Source of the DNA: Novosphingobium sp. | GTDB taxonomy: Bacteria > Pseudomonadota > Alphaproteobacteria > Sphingomonadales > Sphingomonadaceae | Assembly (NCBI GenBank): GCA_016719755.1 | Contig: JADJYM010000011.1 | Coordinates: forward strand, 425,573-489,572 | DNA length: 64,000 nt | Direction: 5' to 3' | Shown: positions 30,172 through 39,597 of the stretch, piece by piece | Numbering within the stretch: position 1 is the stretch's first letter | Layout of the letters: each line of letters begins with the position of its first letter | The notes under the pieces: generated by a model | What the model was told of the DNA's origin: nothing | What the model saw: the letters and a program-made list of their open reading frames with translations, nothing else | Databases searched by the model: none | Made by a program: the position numbers and the translations under genes

Positions 30172-30236
30172 CCGTTCGTGTCGAGCGTAGTCGAGACACG
30201 GCGCGCAGGTGTCTCGACTACGCTCGACACGAACGG
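30172..30236. repeat. Dispersed palindromic element, copy 2
   Basis: Perfect 28-bp inverted repeat with a 9-base loop (30200-30208). Each arm differs from the copy at 9491 by one base, and the change is mirrored in both arms so pairing is kept. It lies just after pntB; its right end merges with the GGAGG ribosome site of the next gene. Confidence 0.93.
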
Positions 30237-30244
30237 AGGTTGGT

Positions 30245-30559
30245 TTGGTTCGCGCAATTGCTCTTGCCGGATTGGTCGCTTTGGCCGCCTGCGCTCCCTC
30301 CAAGCTTGCCTATGGCACAGTCAAAAGTGCCCTGCGCGATGCCGGGCTGTCGGAACCCAACTCGGCCTGCATGGCGGAGCGGATGACCGACCGGCTGACC
30401 ATTGGCCAGTTGCAGAAGCTCAAGAAGCTGAAAGGCGCGGATCGCTCGCTGGGCGATTTCGTTGCCGCGGTGCGCCGGGTCGGCGACCGCGAGGCGCTGG
30501 AAGTGACGGCGAGTTCGGCGGCGCTGTGCGCCACGGGGCTGGCGCGCGAGAAGCGCTAG
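30245..30559 (+). CDS. Small putative lipoprotein, unknown function
   Basis: About 104 residues. The TTG at 30245 is five bases after a strong GGAGG and starts a signal peptide (VRAIALAGLVALAAC) with lipobox LAAC. The mature part is Ala/Lys/Leu-rich and mostly helical, with two Cys residues (SACMAER, ALCATG) that could pair in the periplasm. The frame is open upstream through the palindromic repeat, but that part has no ribosome site. Family not recognised. Confidence 0.72.
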   Translation: MVRAIALAGLVALAACAPSKLAYGTVKSALRDAGLSEPNSACMAERMTDRLTIGQLQKLKKLKGADRSLGDFVAAVRRVGDREALEVTASSAALCATGLAREKR

Positions 30560-30614
30560 GCCGCATCCGCTGCGCGGGATTGACTTACACCCCTGTCAGT
30601 CCATCATCCCGCCC

Positions 30615-31826
30615 ATGAGGATGTCTATCGCGCTGATCGTCGCGGCCCCGGCGCTTGCCCTGGCCGCCCCCGCCTTTGCCAAGGTCATTGCCGTTGCCCC
30701 GGGCGAGAATGCGCAGGGGCGCTTGCAGGAGGCGCTGATCCTCGCCGCGCCGGGCGATGTGGTGGAACTGGGGGCGGGGCGCTTTTCACTGACCGACGGG
30801 CTTTCGCTCGACGTCAAGGGCGTCACCCTGCGCGGCGCGGGGATGGATGCGACTGTGCTCGATTTCACCGGCCAGCAAGGCTCGGGCGAGGGGCTGCTGG
30901 TCACCTCCAGCGACGTCACCCTGCGCGACTTCGCGGTGGAGAACACCAAGGGCGACGGGATCAAGTCCAAGGGCGCCGACCGCGTGGTCTATTATCGCGT
31001 GCGCGTCACCTGGACCGGCGGGCCAAAGGAAACCAACGGCGCGTATGGGATATATCCGGTCTCCAGCACCGGGGTGCTGATCGATGGCTGCAAGGTCTCG
31101 GGCGCGTCGGACGCGGGGATCTATGTCGGCCAGTCGAAGGACATCACCGTCCGCTACAACTATGTCGAGCAGAACGTGGCGGGGATCGAGATCGAGAACA
31201 GCCGCAACGCGCTGGTCACCGGCAATCTCGTTACCCGCAACACCGGCGGCATCCTGGTGTTCGACCTGCCCAACCTGCCGGTGATGGGCGGCGGTCAGAC
31301 GCTGATCGAAAACAATCTGGTGGTGGCCAACGATACCCCGAATTTCGCGCCCAAGGGCAACATCGTCGCTTCCGTCCCGCGCGGCACGGGGGTTATGGTC
31401 ATGGCCAACGATACGGTGGTGGTCACCGGCAACAGCCTTATCGACAACCCCACCGGACAGGTGATGGTGGTGGCCTATCCCAACGCCTTCACCGATGCGC
31501 GCTATAATCCCTATCCGCGCCGCGTGTTCGTGAGTTCCAACCGGATCAGCGGCGGCGGCACCGATCCAGCGCTGCCGGGCGGGGCGCAATTGAAAGCGGC
31601 GTTCGGCGGCGCCCTGCCGCCGGTGCTGTGGGACGGCCTGGGGGCCGAGGGCGAGGCCCTGTCGGTTGATGAAGGGGTGGGCGTACTCTCGCTCAATCTG
31701 CCGAAGCAGGGTGCCGGGTTCGAGGCCGCGCGGCCCGCTCCGGCCAAACCGCGCGCGCTGCGGATCGACATCGATCCGGCAAAGTTCGGCGCCCCTGCCG
31801 CGCTGGGTGCGCGGATCGCGCGGTGA
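30615..31826 (+). CDS. Parallel beta-helix domain protein, secreted
   Basis: Predicted periplasmic protein of 403 residues: signal peptide ending near residue 22 (AAPAFA), then a right-handed beta-helix with short repeated turns such as [39 protein letters not shown] and [19 protein letters not shown]. This is the PbH1/NosD-like pattern of proteins that bind or cut polysaccharides. It overlaps by four bases (GTGA) a diheme cytochrome gene. That pairing with an SO2930-type cytochrome is seen in other Gram-negatives. Ligand unknown. Confidence 0.87.
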   Translation: MRMSIALIVAAPALALAAPAFAKVIAVAPGENAQGRLQEALILAAPGDVVELGAGRFSLTDGLSLDVKGVTLRGAGMDATVLDFTGQQGSGEGLLVTSSDVTLRDFAVENTKGDGIKSKGADRVVYYRVRVTWTGGPKETNGAYGIYPVSSTGVLIDGCKVSGASDAGIYVGQSKDITVRYNYVEQNVAGIEIENSRNALVTGNLVTRNTGGILVFDLPNLPVMGGGQTLIENNLVVANDTPNFAPKGNIVASVPRGTGVMVMANDTVVVTGNSLIDNPTGQVMVVAYPNAFTDARYNPYPRRVFVSSNRISGGGTDPALPGGAQLKAAFGGALPPVLWDGLGAEGEALSVDEGVGVLSLNLPKQGAGFEAARPAPAKPRALRIDIDPAKFGAPAALGARIAR

Positions 31827-32818
31827 GACTGTTCGCTGCCGCCCTGCTGGTGGCCGTCAGTGCCGTGGCCGCGAACCACGCGACGGCGCGCGATCCGGCG
31901 GTCAGCGACGCGGCGATCACGGCTGAGGGCATGCCGCCGCGCCTGTCGGACTATGGCTTCTTCGCCGATGCCCGCCGTCAGTTGCCCGCGCCGGGGGTGA
32001 CGCCCTATCGCCTCCAGACCCCGCTGTGGACCGACGGGGCCGACAAGCGCCGGTTCGTCTACGTGCCTGCCGGGCAAAAGGCGCGCGCGGGGGGCGACGG
32101 GCTGCTTGATCTGCCGGTCGGTTCGGCGCTGGTGAAAACCTTCAGTTTTGGCGAGCGGCTGATCGAAACCCGCGTCCTGCTGCGCCGGGCCGACGGTTGG
32201 ACGGCACTGCCCTATCGCTGGAACGAGGCGCAGACCGACGCTGAACTGGCGCTGGGCGGGGCGCGGTTTGCGCTGACCCGGCCTGATGGGCAGGCGATTT
32301 CCTATGCCATTCCCAACAAGAACCAGTGCAAGGACTGCCACAAGCTCGACCACGCAGTTGCGCCGATCGGGCCCAAGGCGCGCAACCTGTCGGCCCGGTG
32401 GCTGGCGGACTTCCAGCGCGCCGGGCACCTCGATGCCATGCCGGCCGTCGCGCGGCGGGTGCCGCTGTGGGAGGAGCGGGCGAAGGTTGCCGCAGCCGAT
32501 GCCGCGCGCGGCTGGCTAGACAGCAATTGTGCCCATTGCCACAATCCGCGCGGGGCGGCGTCCAACTCCGGTCTGGACCTCAGCTGGGAACAGACCGATC
32601 CGCTGATGCTGGGGATCGGCAAGCGCCCGGTCGCGGCAGGACGCGGGGCGGGCAATCTCGATTTCGATGTGGTGCCCGGCGATCCCGACCACTCGATCCT
32701 CTATTACCGGATGGGCAACCTTGAGGCTGGCATCTCGATGCCGGAAATCGGCCGCTCCACCGTCGATCCGGCAGGGATGGAGGCGGTCGCGCGCTGGATC
32801 AGGGAGATGAAGCGATGA
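31823..32818 (+). CDS. SO2930-family diheme c-type cytochrome
   Basis: Secreted protein of about 331 residues with a GTG start overlapping the previous gene. A signal peptide precedes ATARDPAVSD. Two covalent haem sites are seen: CKDCH near residue 170 and CAHCH near 237. Conserved family stretches are RLSDYGFF, YRLQTPLWTDGADKRRF and GNLDFDVVPGDPDHSIL. It is coupled to the beta-helix gene upstream and overlaps the hydrolase gene downstream, so the three form one operon. Redox partner unknown. Confidence 0.88.
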   Translation: MRLFAAALLVAVSAVAANHATARDPAVSDAAITAEGMPPRLSDYGFFADARRQLPAPGVTPYRLQTPLWTDGADKRRFVYVPAGQKARAGGDGLLDLPVGSALVKTFSFGERLIETRVLLRRADGWTALPYRWNEAQTDAELALGGARFALTRPDGQAISYAIPNKNQCKDCHKLDHAVAPIGPKARNLSARWLADFQRAGHLDAMPAVARRVPLWEERAKVAAADAARGWLDSNCAHCHNPRGAASNSGLDLSWEQTDPLMLGIGKRPVAAGRGAGNLDFDVVPGDPDHSILYYRMGNLEAGISMPEIGRSTVDPAGMEAVARWIREMKR

Positions 32819-33789
32819 AGCGTCTGGGCAAGTGGCTGGCCGGGCTGGCGGCGGTGTTGCTGCTGGCCTTCGTGGCCCTGCGGACACCCGATACCGGTCC
32901 GGCTGAGATGCGCGCGAAATACGGGGCGGCGCCCTCGCAGTTCGTGGACCTCGGCGCCGGGCTGACGGTCCATTTGCGCGATGAAGGGCCGCGCGATGCG
33001 CCGGTGATCGTGTTGCTCCACGGCTCCAACGATGATCTCCACACCTGGGACCAGTGGGCCGATGCGCTGAAACGCCATTTCCGCGTGGTGCGGTTCGATA
33101 CGGTGGGACACGGCCTGACCGGAGCCAGCCCGGACAAGGACTACAGCGCTGCCGCAATGGTTGCACTGGTCGGAAGGGTGGCGGACAGGCTCGCCCTGCC
33201 GAAGTTCGCGCTTGCCGGCAATTCGATGGGCGGCGCGGTGGCGGCGCAATATGCCATGGCCCATCCCGAGCGGCTGACCGGCCTCGTCCTCGTCGACGCG
33301 GGCGGCGCGCCCAAGAAGGGCAACGAACGCGGCAATATCGGCTTCAAGCTGGCAGCCATGCCGGGCGTCAACGCGCTGGCGGAATCGATCACCCCGCGCT
33401 TCCTGATCGAGCGCAGCCTGCGCCAGTCGGTTACCAACCAGGCGGTGGTGACACCGCAGACGGTCGACCGCTTCTGGGAAATGCTGCGCTATCCCGGCAA
33501 CCGCGAGGCGACGATGATCCGCTTCTCCACCCCGCGCGCCACGCTCGATCCCGCGCGGCTGGCGGAGGTCAGGGTGCCGACGCTGATCCTGTGGGGCGAG
33601 GAGGACGCGCTGATCGGGGTGGACGGCGCGCGCTGGTACAACAGGGCAATCCCTGACAGCCGATTGGTCGTCTATCCCGGGATTGGCCACCTGCCGCAGC
33701 AGGAGGCGCCGCTGCAAAGCGCCGCGGCGGTTGCGTCCTTCATGGCCGGACTGGCCAAGCCGGAGGGAGCGGCCGGCGGGGCCAGCTGA
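32815..33789 (+). CDS. Alpha/beta hydrolase, membrane-anchored or exported
   Basis: Serine hydrolase-like protein of 324 residues with an N-terminal hydrophobic anchor (LAGLAAVLLLAFVAL). The core has VIVLLHGSNDD, the nucleophile elbow AGNSMGGAVA, an acidic residue in LWGEEDALIG and the catalytic-type His in YPGIGHLPQQE. Its ATGA start overlap ties it to the diheme cytochrome gene. It probably acts in the periplasm with those products; substrate unknown. Confidence 0.88.
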   Translation: MKRLGKWLAGLAAVLLLAFVALRTPDTGPAEMRAKYGAAPSQFVDLGAGLTVHLRDEGPRDAPVIVLLHGSNDDLHTWDQWADALKRHFRVVRFDTVGHGLTGASPDKDYSAAAMVALVGRVADRLALPKFALAGNSMGGAVAAQYAMAHPERLTGLVLVDAGGAPKKGNERGNIGFKLAAMPGVNALAESITPRFLIERSLRQSVTNQAVVTPQTVDRFWEMLRYPGNREATMIRFSTPRATLDPARLAEVRVPTLILWGEEDALIGVDGARWYNRAIPDSRLVVYPGIGHLPQQEAPLQSAAAVASFMAGLAKPEGAAGGAS

Positions 33790-33865
33790 ACTTTACGCGG
33801 GCGTGCGCTTTGCGTAAGGCCGCGCGCAACAGGGGATTTTCCACGATCCCGGGGAGTATTCGGTC

Positions 33866-34561
33866 TTGCGCAAAATTGGCCTGATCGGCGGCATGTCATG
33901 GCTGTCGACCCGCACGTATTACGAACACATCAACCGCCTGGTTCAGGCCCGCGCCGGGCTCGGTTCCAGCGCGCCGATGCTGATCGAAAGCCTCGATTAC
34001 GCCTCGCTCAGCCGCCTTTCGGGCAATGAGGAATGGCAGCGCGCGGCCGGCATTCTGGCGGATTCGGCCAGGAGGCTGGAGCAGGCCGGGGCGACCGCGC
34101 TGCTGATCGGCGCCAATGCCATGCACAAGGTCTATGACCAGGTCGCGGGCGCCGTAACGGTGCCGGTGCTGCACATCGCCGAATGCGTCGCCGCGCGCAT
34201 GGCGGACAGCGGGGTGAAGAAAGCCGCGCTGATCGGGACGCGCAACGTGATGCTGGAAAGCTTCTACCGGCAAAAGCTGATCGGGCGCGACATCGAACTG
34301 CTTCCGCCCGAAATGCAGTTCGTCGAGACGCTTGACCGGATCATCTATGATGAACTGATGCAGGGCAAGGCCACCCGCCAGGCCGAGCGCGAGCTCAAGA
34401 CGATCCTCACCAACCTCCAGCAGGATGGGGCCGAAGCCGTGGTGCTGGGCTGCACCGAGCTGGAAATGGTCGTCGATGTCGATGCCAATATCCTGCCGAT
34501 CTACGATTGCACCCGCATCCACGCCGAGGCGGCGGTCGACTGGATGATGGGCGAAGAGTGA
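33866..34561 (+). CDS. Aspartate/glutamate racemase family protein lacking one catalytic Cys
   Basis: Protein of 231 residues of the Asp/Glu racemase family (YgeA-like): start MRKIGLIGGMSWLST, the middle motif IGANAMHKVYDQV and the late LGCTELEM. Family enzymes use two acid/base residues, usually a Cys pair. Here the second is present (Cys196), but the position of the first is Ala83. It may therefore have a changed or one-sided activity. The TTG start at 33866 follows GGGGAG. Seven bases separate it from the dGTPase-like gene. Confidence 0.85.
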   Translation: MRKIGLIGGMSWLSTRTYYEHINRLVQARAGLGSSAPMLIESLDYASLSRLSGNEEWQRAAGILADSARRLEQAGATALLIGANAMHKVYDQVAGAVTVPVLHIAECVAARMADSGVKKAALIGTRNVMLESFYRQKLIGRDIELLPPEMQFVETLDRIIYDELMQGKATRQAERELKTILTNLQQDGAEAVVLGCTELEMVVDVDANILPIYDCTRIHAEAAVDWMMGEE

Positions 34562-34568
34562 CGCCACG

Positions 34569-35729
34569 TTGAACCGCGCCCCCTATGCCAGCGATCCCGC
34601 CCGCAGCCGGGGGCGCGAGTTTCCGATCGAGGGGATGCTCGCGCGCGGGCCGCGCACCCCCTATCAGCGCGACCGCGACCGGATCGTCCATTCGATCGCC
34701 TTCCGCCGCCTGCGCCACAAGACCCAGGTGTTCATCGCTCCCGATGGCGATCATTACCGGGTGCGCCTGACCCACAGCCTCGAGGTCGCGCAGATCGGCC
34801 GGGTCATCGCGCGCGCGCTGGGGCTGGACGAAGACCTGACCGAGGCGCTGTGCCTGGCCCATGACATCGGCCACCCGCCTTTTGGCCATGCGGGCGAGGA
34901 CGCGCTGGACAACGCGCTTCAGCGGCACGGCGGGTTCGATCACAACGCGCACTGCCTGCGCGTGCTGATGCGGCTGGAAAGCCCCTATTGCGAGCATGAG
35001 GGGCTGAATCTCAGCTGGGAACTGCTGGAAGGTCTGGCCAAGCACAATGGTCCGCTTGGCATGGTGCCCTGGGCGCTGGCCGAGCTTGACGCGGACTTCC
35101 CGCTGGAATTGCGGCAATGGTCCTCGCTGGAAGCGCAGGTGGCCGCGCTGGCTGACGACATCGCCTATGACAACCACGACATCGATGACGGGCTGCGCGC
35201 GGGCTTTCTTGATCTGGACGAGCTGCTTGGCCTCGATTTCGTCGCCGATCACTGGCGGGCGATCGAGCGCAAGTTCCCCACTGCGCCGCAGGACCGGCGC
35301 CTGCGCGAACTGGTGCGCAGTCAGATCGGCTGGATGGTCAACGATGTGATCGGCGAGACGGCGGCGCGCGCCCACGGCATGGCCAGCGTCGCCGATGTCC
35401 GCGCGGCAGGCCGGGCGACGGCGGCCTTTTCCTCCGCGCTGGAGGGGCAGGAACGCGCGCTCAAGACCTTTATGTACGCGCGGCTCTATCACCATCCCCA
35501 GCAATTGCAGACCGCCGAACGTGCCCGCGCGGTGACGGCCGAGCTCTATGCCGCCTACGCCCAGGACCCGGCGCTGATGGAGGAGGGCTGGCTTTCGCGC
35601 CTGCCCGCCGATGAACCGCAGCGCAGCCGCCACATCGCCGACTACATCGCCGGGATGACCGACCGCTTCGCCATCGCCGCGCACGCCCGGATCTATGGCC
35701 GCACGGTCGAGGGGCTGTCGAATGTCTAG
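34569..35729 (+). CDS. dgt: Deoxyguanosinetriphosphate triphosphohydrolase-like protein
   Basis: HD-domain nucleotide hydrolase of 386 residues. Metal-binding HD motifs are plain: the early RLRHKTQVF and HSLEVAQIGR, the central LAHDIGHPPFGHAGEDAL, and the late ADDIAYDNHDIDDGLR. It belongs to the shorter dGTPase-like group, which hydrolyses dNTPs to nucleoside and triphosphate. TTG at 34569 is the best start (next residues NRAPYASDPARSRGREF). Its stop overlaps the next gene's start region by eight bases. Confidence 0.9.
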   Translation: MNRAPYASDPARSRGREFPIEGMLARGPRTPYQRDRDRIVHSIAFRRLRHKTQVFIAPDGDHYRVRLTHSLEVAQIGRVIARALGLDEDLTEALCLAHDIGHPPFGHAGEDALDNALQRHGGFDHNAHCLRVLMRLESPYCEHEGLNLSWELLEGLAKHNGPLGMVPWALAELDADFPLELRQWSSLEAQVAALADDIAYDNHDIDDGLRAGFLDLDELLGLDFVADHWRAIERKFPTAPQDRRLRELVRSQIGWMVNDVIGETAARAHGMASVADVRAAGRATAAFSSALEGQERALKTFMYARLYHHPQQLQTAERARAVTAELYAAYAQDPALMEEGWLSRLPADEPQRSRHIADYIAGMTDRFAIAAHARIYGRTVEGLSNV

Positions 35730-36426
35730 GCAGACCCGCATCGCGCTGGTTGGCGCATCCGGCCTGATCGGGATGAGCCTGATCCGCCTGGCGGTGGAGC
35801 GCACCGACATCCGCGTGATCGCCATCGCCCGGCGCGAAATTCCGCTGCCGAAGGGCGCGCGGATGGAAGTGCTGGTGGCCGATCCCGAAAACTGGGCCGA
35901 TGCCATCGCCGCGGCCAATGCCAGGGTGCTGGTCTGCGCGCTTGGCACCACCTGGAAGAAGGCGGGCAAGGACGAGGAAGCGTTCCGCGCCGTCGATCAG
36001 GACCTTGTGCTGGCCTGCGGCCGCGCGGCCAAGGCTTCCAATATGCGCCAGATGATCGCAGTTTCCTCAGTCGGTGCAGATGCTTCGGCGAAGAACTTCT
36101 ACCTGAAAGTGAAGGGCGAGACCGAGCAGCAACTGGGCAAGCTGGGGATTCCCAGGCTCGACGTGCTGCGCCCCGGCCTGCTGCGCGGCCCGCGCGAGGA
36201 AGTGCGCCCCGCCGAGCGGCTGGGGATGATCGCCAGTCCGCTGCTCGATCTGCTGCTCCACGGCCAGTACCGCAAGTACCGCTCGGTCCGGGCGGAGACC
36301 ATGGCCCAGGCGATCGTCGGGCTCACGAAGGAAAAGGCTGCCGGGCGCTTCGTGTTCGAACACGATGCGATCCTGCGCGCGGCGCGCAAGGCCGGGGACT
36401 GGCCGCCGCCGCCCGTTGACTCCTGA
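35722..36426 (+). CDS. NAD(P)-binding Rossmann protein, atypical SDR
   Basis: Protein of about 234 residues with an N-terminal dinucleotide loop (RIALVGASGLIGMSLIRLA), a middle VLVCALGTTWKKAG and the motif MIAVSSVGADASAKNFYLKVKG typical of the HTATIP2/YwnB-like atypical SDR group. The usual Tyr/Lys pair is represented by FYLKVK. Start ATG 35722 overlaps the dgt stop. Its role is unknown. The glycine riboswitch begins about 36 bases after its stop. Confidence 0.82.
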   Translation: MSRQTRIALVGASGLIGMSLIRLAVERTDIRVIAIARREIPLPKGARMEVLVADPENWADAIAAANARVLVCALGTTWKKAGKDEEAFRAVDQDLVLACGRAAKASNMRQMIAVSSVGADASAKNFYLKVKGETEQQLGKLGIPRLDVLRPGLLRGPREEVRPAERLGMIASPLLDLLLHGQYRKYRSVRAETMAQAIVGLTKEKAAGRFVFEHDAILRAARKAGDWPPPPVDS

Positions 36427-36462
36427 AGCACTTGCCGCCATCGCCACACCGTCGCTGACCGC

Positions 36463-36673
36463 GCGGGAGAGTTCCGGTGATTCGTCGTTTTGACGGGCAC
36501 CGGGCGCCGAAGGAGCAACCGCCCCGGAATCTCTCAGGCCAAAGGACCGCGTGGGTCGATAGCGATACTCTGGAAAGTGGTTGCCCCATGTCCTTCTGGG
36601 CCGGGCAGCCCGCCGAAGGTGTAACCCTGGACTTGGTGCAGGGGAAAGCTCTCAGGCTTCCGTGACAGAGGGG
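36463..36673 (+). promoter_or_regulatory. Tandem glycine riboswitch upstream of gcvT
   Basis: Two aptamers in series. The first (about 36463-36550) shows GGGAGAG, the core GCGCCGAAGGAGCAA, the signature ATCTCTCAGGCCAAAGGAC and a closing CGC. The second (about 36565-36673) shows ACTCTGG, the core CGCCGAAGGTGTAA, AAGCTCTCAGGCTTC and the closing CAGAGG. The short linker between them is typical. A small hairpin (GCGCC/GGCGT) and the GGAAGG ribosome site of gcvT follow, so control may act on translation or by early termination. Glycine binding should turn on the cleavage operon. Confidence 0.95.
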
Positions 36674-36711
36674 GCGCCGATTGGCGTCACACCTGTGCGG
36701 AAGGCGAATTA

Positions 36712-37851
36712 GTGAGCGATACTTACGATATTGACGAAGGTCTGGCGGAAGAACCCGAGGTTCTGACCCTGCCGCTTGACGCCTGGCACCGCGCGCACGG
36801 CGGCCGAATGGTCGAATTTGCCGGCTACTGGATGCCCGTGCAGTATGAGGGCATCATCGCCGAACATCACTGGACCCGCAGCCACGCGGGGCTGTTCGAC
36901 GTTTCCCACATGGGCCAGCTCTATCTGGCGGGTGAGGGCGTGGAGGCCGCGCTGGAAGCCGTGCTGCCGATCGACCTTGCCACCCTGAAGCCGTTCGCTC
37001 CGCGCTATTCGATGCTGCTGGACGAAGATGGCGGGATCCTTGACGATCTGATGGTCACCCGCTGGCGCACCGGCTTCTACCTGGTAGTCAACGGCGCGAC
37101 CAAGTGGGACGACATCGCCCACCTGCGCGAACACCTGCCCGACGAGATCACCCTGACCCTGCTGGAAGACAACGCGCTGCTCGCCTTGCAGGGGCCGCAG
37201 GCCTTCGCCGCGCTGGACCGGGTCGTGACCGGCGATCAGCCGCTTTCGGCGCTCACTTTCATGAAGGGCGGGGAGTTCAAGCTCGCTGGTCATGACGTCT
37301 GGATCAGCCGTTCGGGCTATACCGGCGAGGACGGGTTCGAGATTTCGCTGCCTGCCGAGGCGGCGGCTGAGATCGCGGACCTGCTCTGCGCGCAGGACGA
37401 GGTTCGGACCATCGGCCTTGGCGCGCGGGATTCACTGCGGCTGGAGGCGGGACTTCCGCTCTATGGCCATGACCTCAGCCCCGAAACCTCGCCCATCGAG
37501 GCGGACCTGGCCTTCGCGATCAACAAGCGCCGCCGCGCCGAGGGCGGCTTCCTGGGTGCGGAGCGGGTGCTACGCGACCTTGCCGAAGGGACCGGGCGCA
37601 AGCGCGTCGGCCTTGCCCTCGAAGGCCGCCAGGCGGCGCGTGAGGGCGCTGCTGTTTTTGCAGAAAATGAACAGGTTGGAGAACTGACCTCAGGCGGATT
37701 CTCGCCCAGTCTCGAACACCCCATCGCCATGGCCTACGTTGCCATCGAGTACGCCGGGCCGGGCACCGCGCTTGAAATCGAAGTGCGCGGCAAACGTCTG
37801 CCCGCGCGCGTCACCGCGCTGCCTTTCGTCCCCCACCGCTATCACCGCTGA
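36712..37851 (+). CDS. gcvT: Glycine cleavage system T protein (aminomethyltransferase)
   Basis: Folate-dependent T protein of 379 residues that releases ammonia from aminomethyl-H protein and makes methylene-tetrahydrofolate. Motifs: HGGRMVEFAGYWMPVQYEG, HTRSHAGLFDVSHMGQ-like segment at residues 50-66, SRSGYTGEDGFEIS and GARDSLRLEAGLPLYG. The GTG start at 36712 follows GGAAGG and sits directly behind the glycine riboswitch. About 20 residues precede the usual start of the domain. First gene of gcvT-gcvH-gcvPA-gcvPB. Confidence 0.95.
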   Translation: MSDTYDIDEGLAEEPEVLTLPLDAWHRAHGGRMVEFAGYWMPVQYEGIIAEHHWTRSHAGLFDVSHMGQLYLAGEGVEAALEAVLPIDLATLKPFAPRYSMLLDEDGGILDDLMVTRWRTGFYLVVNGATKWDDIAHLREHLPDEITLTLLEDNALLALQGPQAFAALDRVVTGDQPLSALTFMKGGEFKLAGHDVWISRSGYTGEDGFEISLPAEAAAEIADLLCAQDEVRTIGLGARDSLRLEAGLPLYGHDLSPETSPIEADLAFAINKRRRAEGGFLGAERVLRDLAEGTGRKRVGLALEGRQAAREGAAVFAENEQVGELTSGGFSPSLEHPIAMAYVAIEYAGPGTALEIEVRGKRLPARVTALPFVPHRYHR

Positions 37852-37862
37852 GGAGCTGACCC

Positions 37863-38234
37863 ATGCCCCGTTATTACACCCAGGACCACGAATGGATCGA
37901 CGTTGACGGCGATGTCGGCACGGTCGGGATCACCGATTACGCCCAGGGCCAGCTTGGCGACATCACCTTTGTCGAACTGCCCGAAGCGGGCGCCACGCTG
38001 GCCAAGGGCGATGCCCCTTGCGTGGTCGACAGCGTCAAGGCCGCGTCGGACGTCTATGCGCCGGTCAGCGGCACCGTGACCGAGGCCAATGGCGCGCTGG
38101 CCGATGAGCCGGAACTGGTCAACACCGATCCCGAAGCCGGTGGCTGGCTGTTTCGCCTGAGCCTCAGCGATGCGGGCGAACTGTCCGGCCTGATGGACCG
38201 CGCCGCCTATGACGCCTACGTCGCGGAGCTGTAA
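37863..38234 (+). CDS. gcvH: Glycine cleavage system H protein
   Basis: Lipoate-carrying shuttle protein of 123 residues. The start [20 protein letters not shown] is diagnostic, followed by [15 protein letters not shown] and the lipoyl-lysine loop [16 protein letters not shown], where the Lys of SVKA carries lipoate. Eleven bases after gcvT with a GAGGAG ribosome site. Confidence 0.97.
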   Translation: MPRYYTQDHEWIDVDGDVGTVGITDYAQGQLGDITFVELPEAGATLAKGDAPCVVDSVKAASDVYAPVSGTVTEANGALADEPELVNTDPEAGGWLFRLSLSDAGELSGLMDRAAYDAYVAEL

Positions 38235-38238
38235 GTCG

Positions 38239-39597
38239 ATGCGATACCTGCCCCTGACACCAGCCGAACGCACGGACATGCTGGCCGTGATCGGTGCGGC
38301 TACCGTCGATGATCTGTTTGCCGACGTTCCGCCTGAGGCCCGCCTGTCCGGGCCAATTGCCGGCCTGCCACTCCACGCCAGCGAAATGGCGGTGGAGCGG
38401 CACATGGCCGCGCTCGCGGCGAAGAACATTTCCGCTGGCTCGGCACCGTTCTTCCTGGGGGCGGGGGCTTATCGCCACCATATTCCCGCCAGCGTCGATC
38501 ACCTGATCCAGCGCGGCGAGTTCCTGACCGCCTATACGCCCTACCAGCCGGAAATCGCGCAGGGCACGCTGCAGGTGCTGTTCGAGTTCCAGAGCCAGGT
38601 GGCGCGGCTGTTCGGGGTGGAGGTGGCCAATGCCTCGATGTACGATGGCTCGACCGCCTGCTGGGAGGCCGTGGCGATGGCCGGGCGGATAACCAAGCGC
38701 GGCAAGGCCGTGCTGTGCCGGGGCCTGCACCCGCACTACGTTTCGACCGTGCGGACCATGGCGAAGTTTACCGGCGACGTGATCGACTGGCGGGCGCCCA
38801 AGCTGGAGGCGGAGCCCGACACCGCAGGCGTGATCGCCGCGATCGATGGCGAAACGTCCTGCGTGGTGGTGCAGTATCCCGATATTCTGGGCCGCATTCC
38901 CGATCTGGCCGCAATCGCGGAGGTGGCTCATGCCGCCGGCGCGCTGCTGGTGGCGGTGGTGACCGAGCCGGTCGCGCTGGGCCTGATCGAGGCGCCGGGC
39001 AACCTGGGCGCGGACATCGTGGTGGGCGAAGGTCAGGCGCTGGGCGTGGGGCTCCAGTTCGGCGGGCCGTACCTGGGCCTGTTCGGGTGCCGCGAAAAGT
39101 ATGTCCGGCAGATGCCGGGGCGGCTGTGCGGCCAGACCGTGGACGCAGAGGGGCGGCGCGGCTTCGTGCTGACGCTCTCGACCCGGGAACAGCACATCCG
39201 GCGCGAGAAGGCGACCAGCAATATCTGCACGAATGCAGGGCTTTGCGCGCTGGCTTTCAGCATTCACATGACATTGCTGGGTGGGGAAGGGCTGGCGCGG
39301 CTGGCGCGGCTCAACCATGCCCGCGCCCGCGCCCTTGCCGACCGGCTGGCCAAGGTTCCGGGGGTGTCGGTGGTGAACCGCGCGTTCTTCAACGAGTTCG
39401 CGGTCCGGCTTCCCGCCGATGCGCGCGAGGCGGTGCGCGCCATGGCGGATCGCGGCGTGCTGGGCGGGGTCTCGCTCGGGCGGCTCTATCCTGATGACGA
39501 CGCGCTGGCCCACGGCCTGCTCGTCACCGCCACCGAATGCACCACGGATGAGGATATCGAAGCCCTCGCCGCCGCCATTGAAGGAGTGCTGGCATGA
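38239..39597 (+). CDS. gcvPA: Glycine dehydrogenase (P protein) subunit 1
   Basis: N-terminal half of the split glycine decarboxylase, 452 residues. It opens [19 protein letters not shown] and has [47 protein letters not shown] and [18 protein letters not shown]. It has the aminotransferase fold but not the PLP lysine, which is in the partner subunit. It starts four bases after gcvH and overlaps gcvPB by four bases (ATGA). Confidence 0.96.
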   Translation: MRYLPLTPAERTDMLAVIGAATVDDLFADVPPEARLSGPIAGLPLHASEMAVERHMAALAAKNISAGSAPFFLGAGAYRHHIPASVDHLIQRGEFLTAYTPYQPEIAQGTLQVLFEFQSQVARLFGVEVANASMYDGSTACWEAVAMAGRITKRGKAVLCRGLHPHYVSTVRTMAKFTGDVIDWRAPKLEAEPDTAGVIAAIDGETSCVVVQYPDILGRIPDLAAIAEVAHAAGALLVAVVTEPVALGLIEAPGNLGADIVVGEGQALGVGLQFGGPYLGLFGCREKYVRQMPGRLCGQTVDAEGRRGFVLTLSTREQHIRREKATSNICTNAGLCALAFSIHMTLLGGEGLARLARLNHARARALADRLAKVPGVSVVNRAFFNEFAVRLPADAREAVRAMADRGVLGGVSLGRLYPDDDALAHGLLVTATECTTDEDIEALAAAIEGVLA

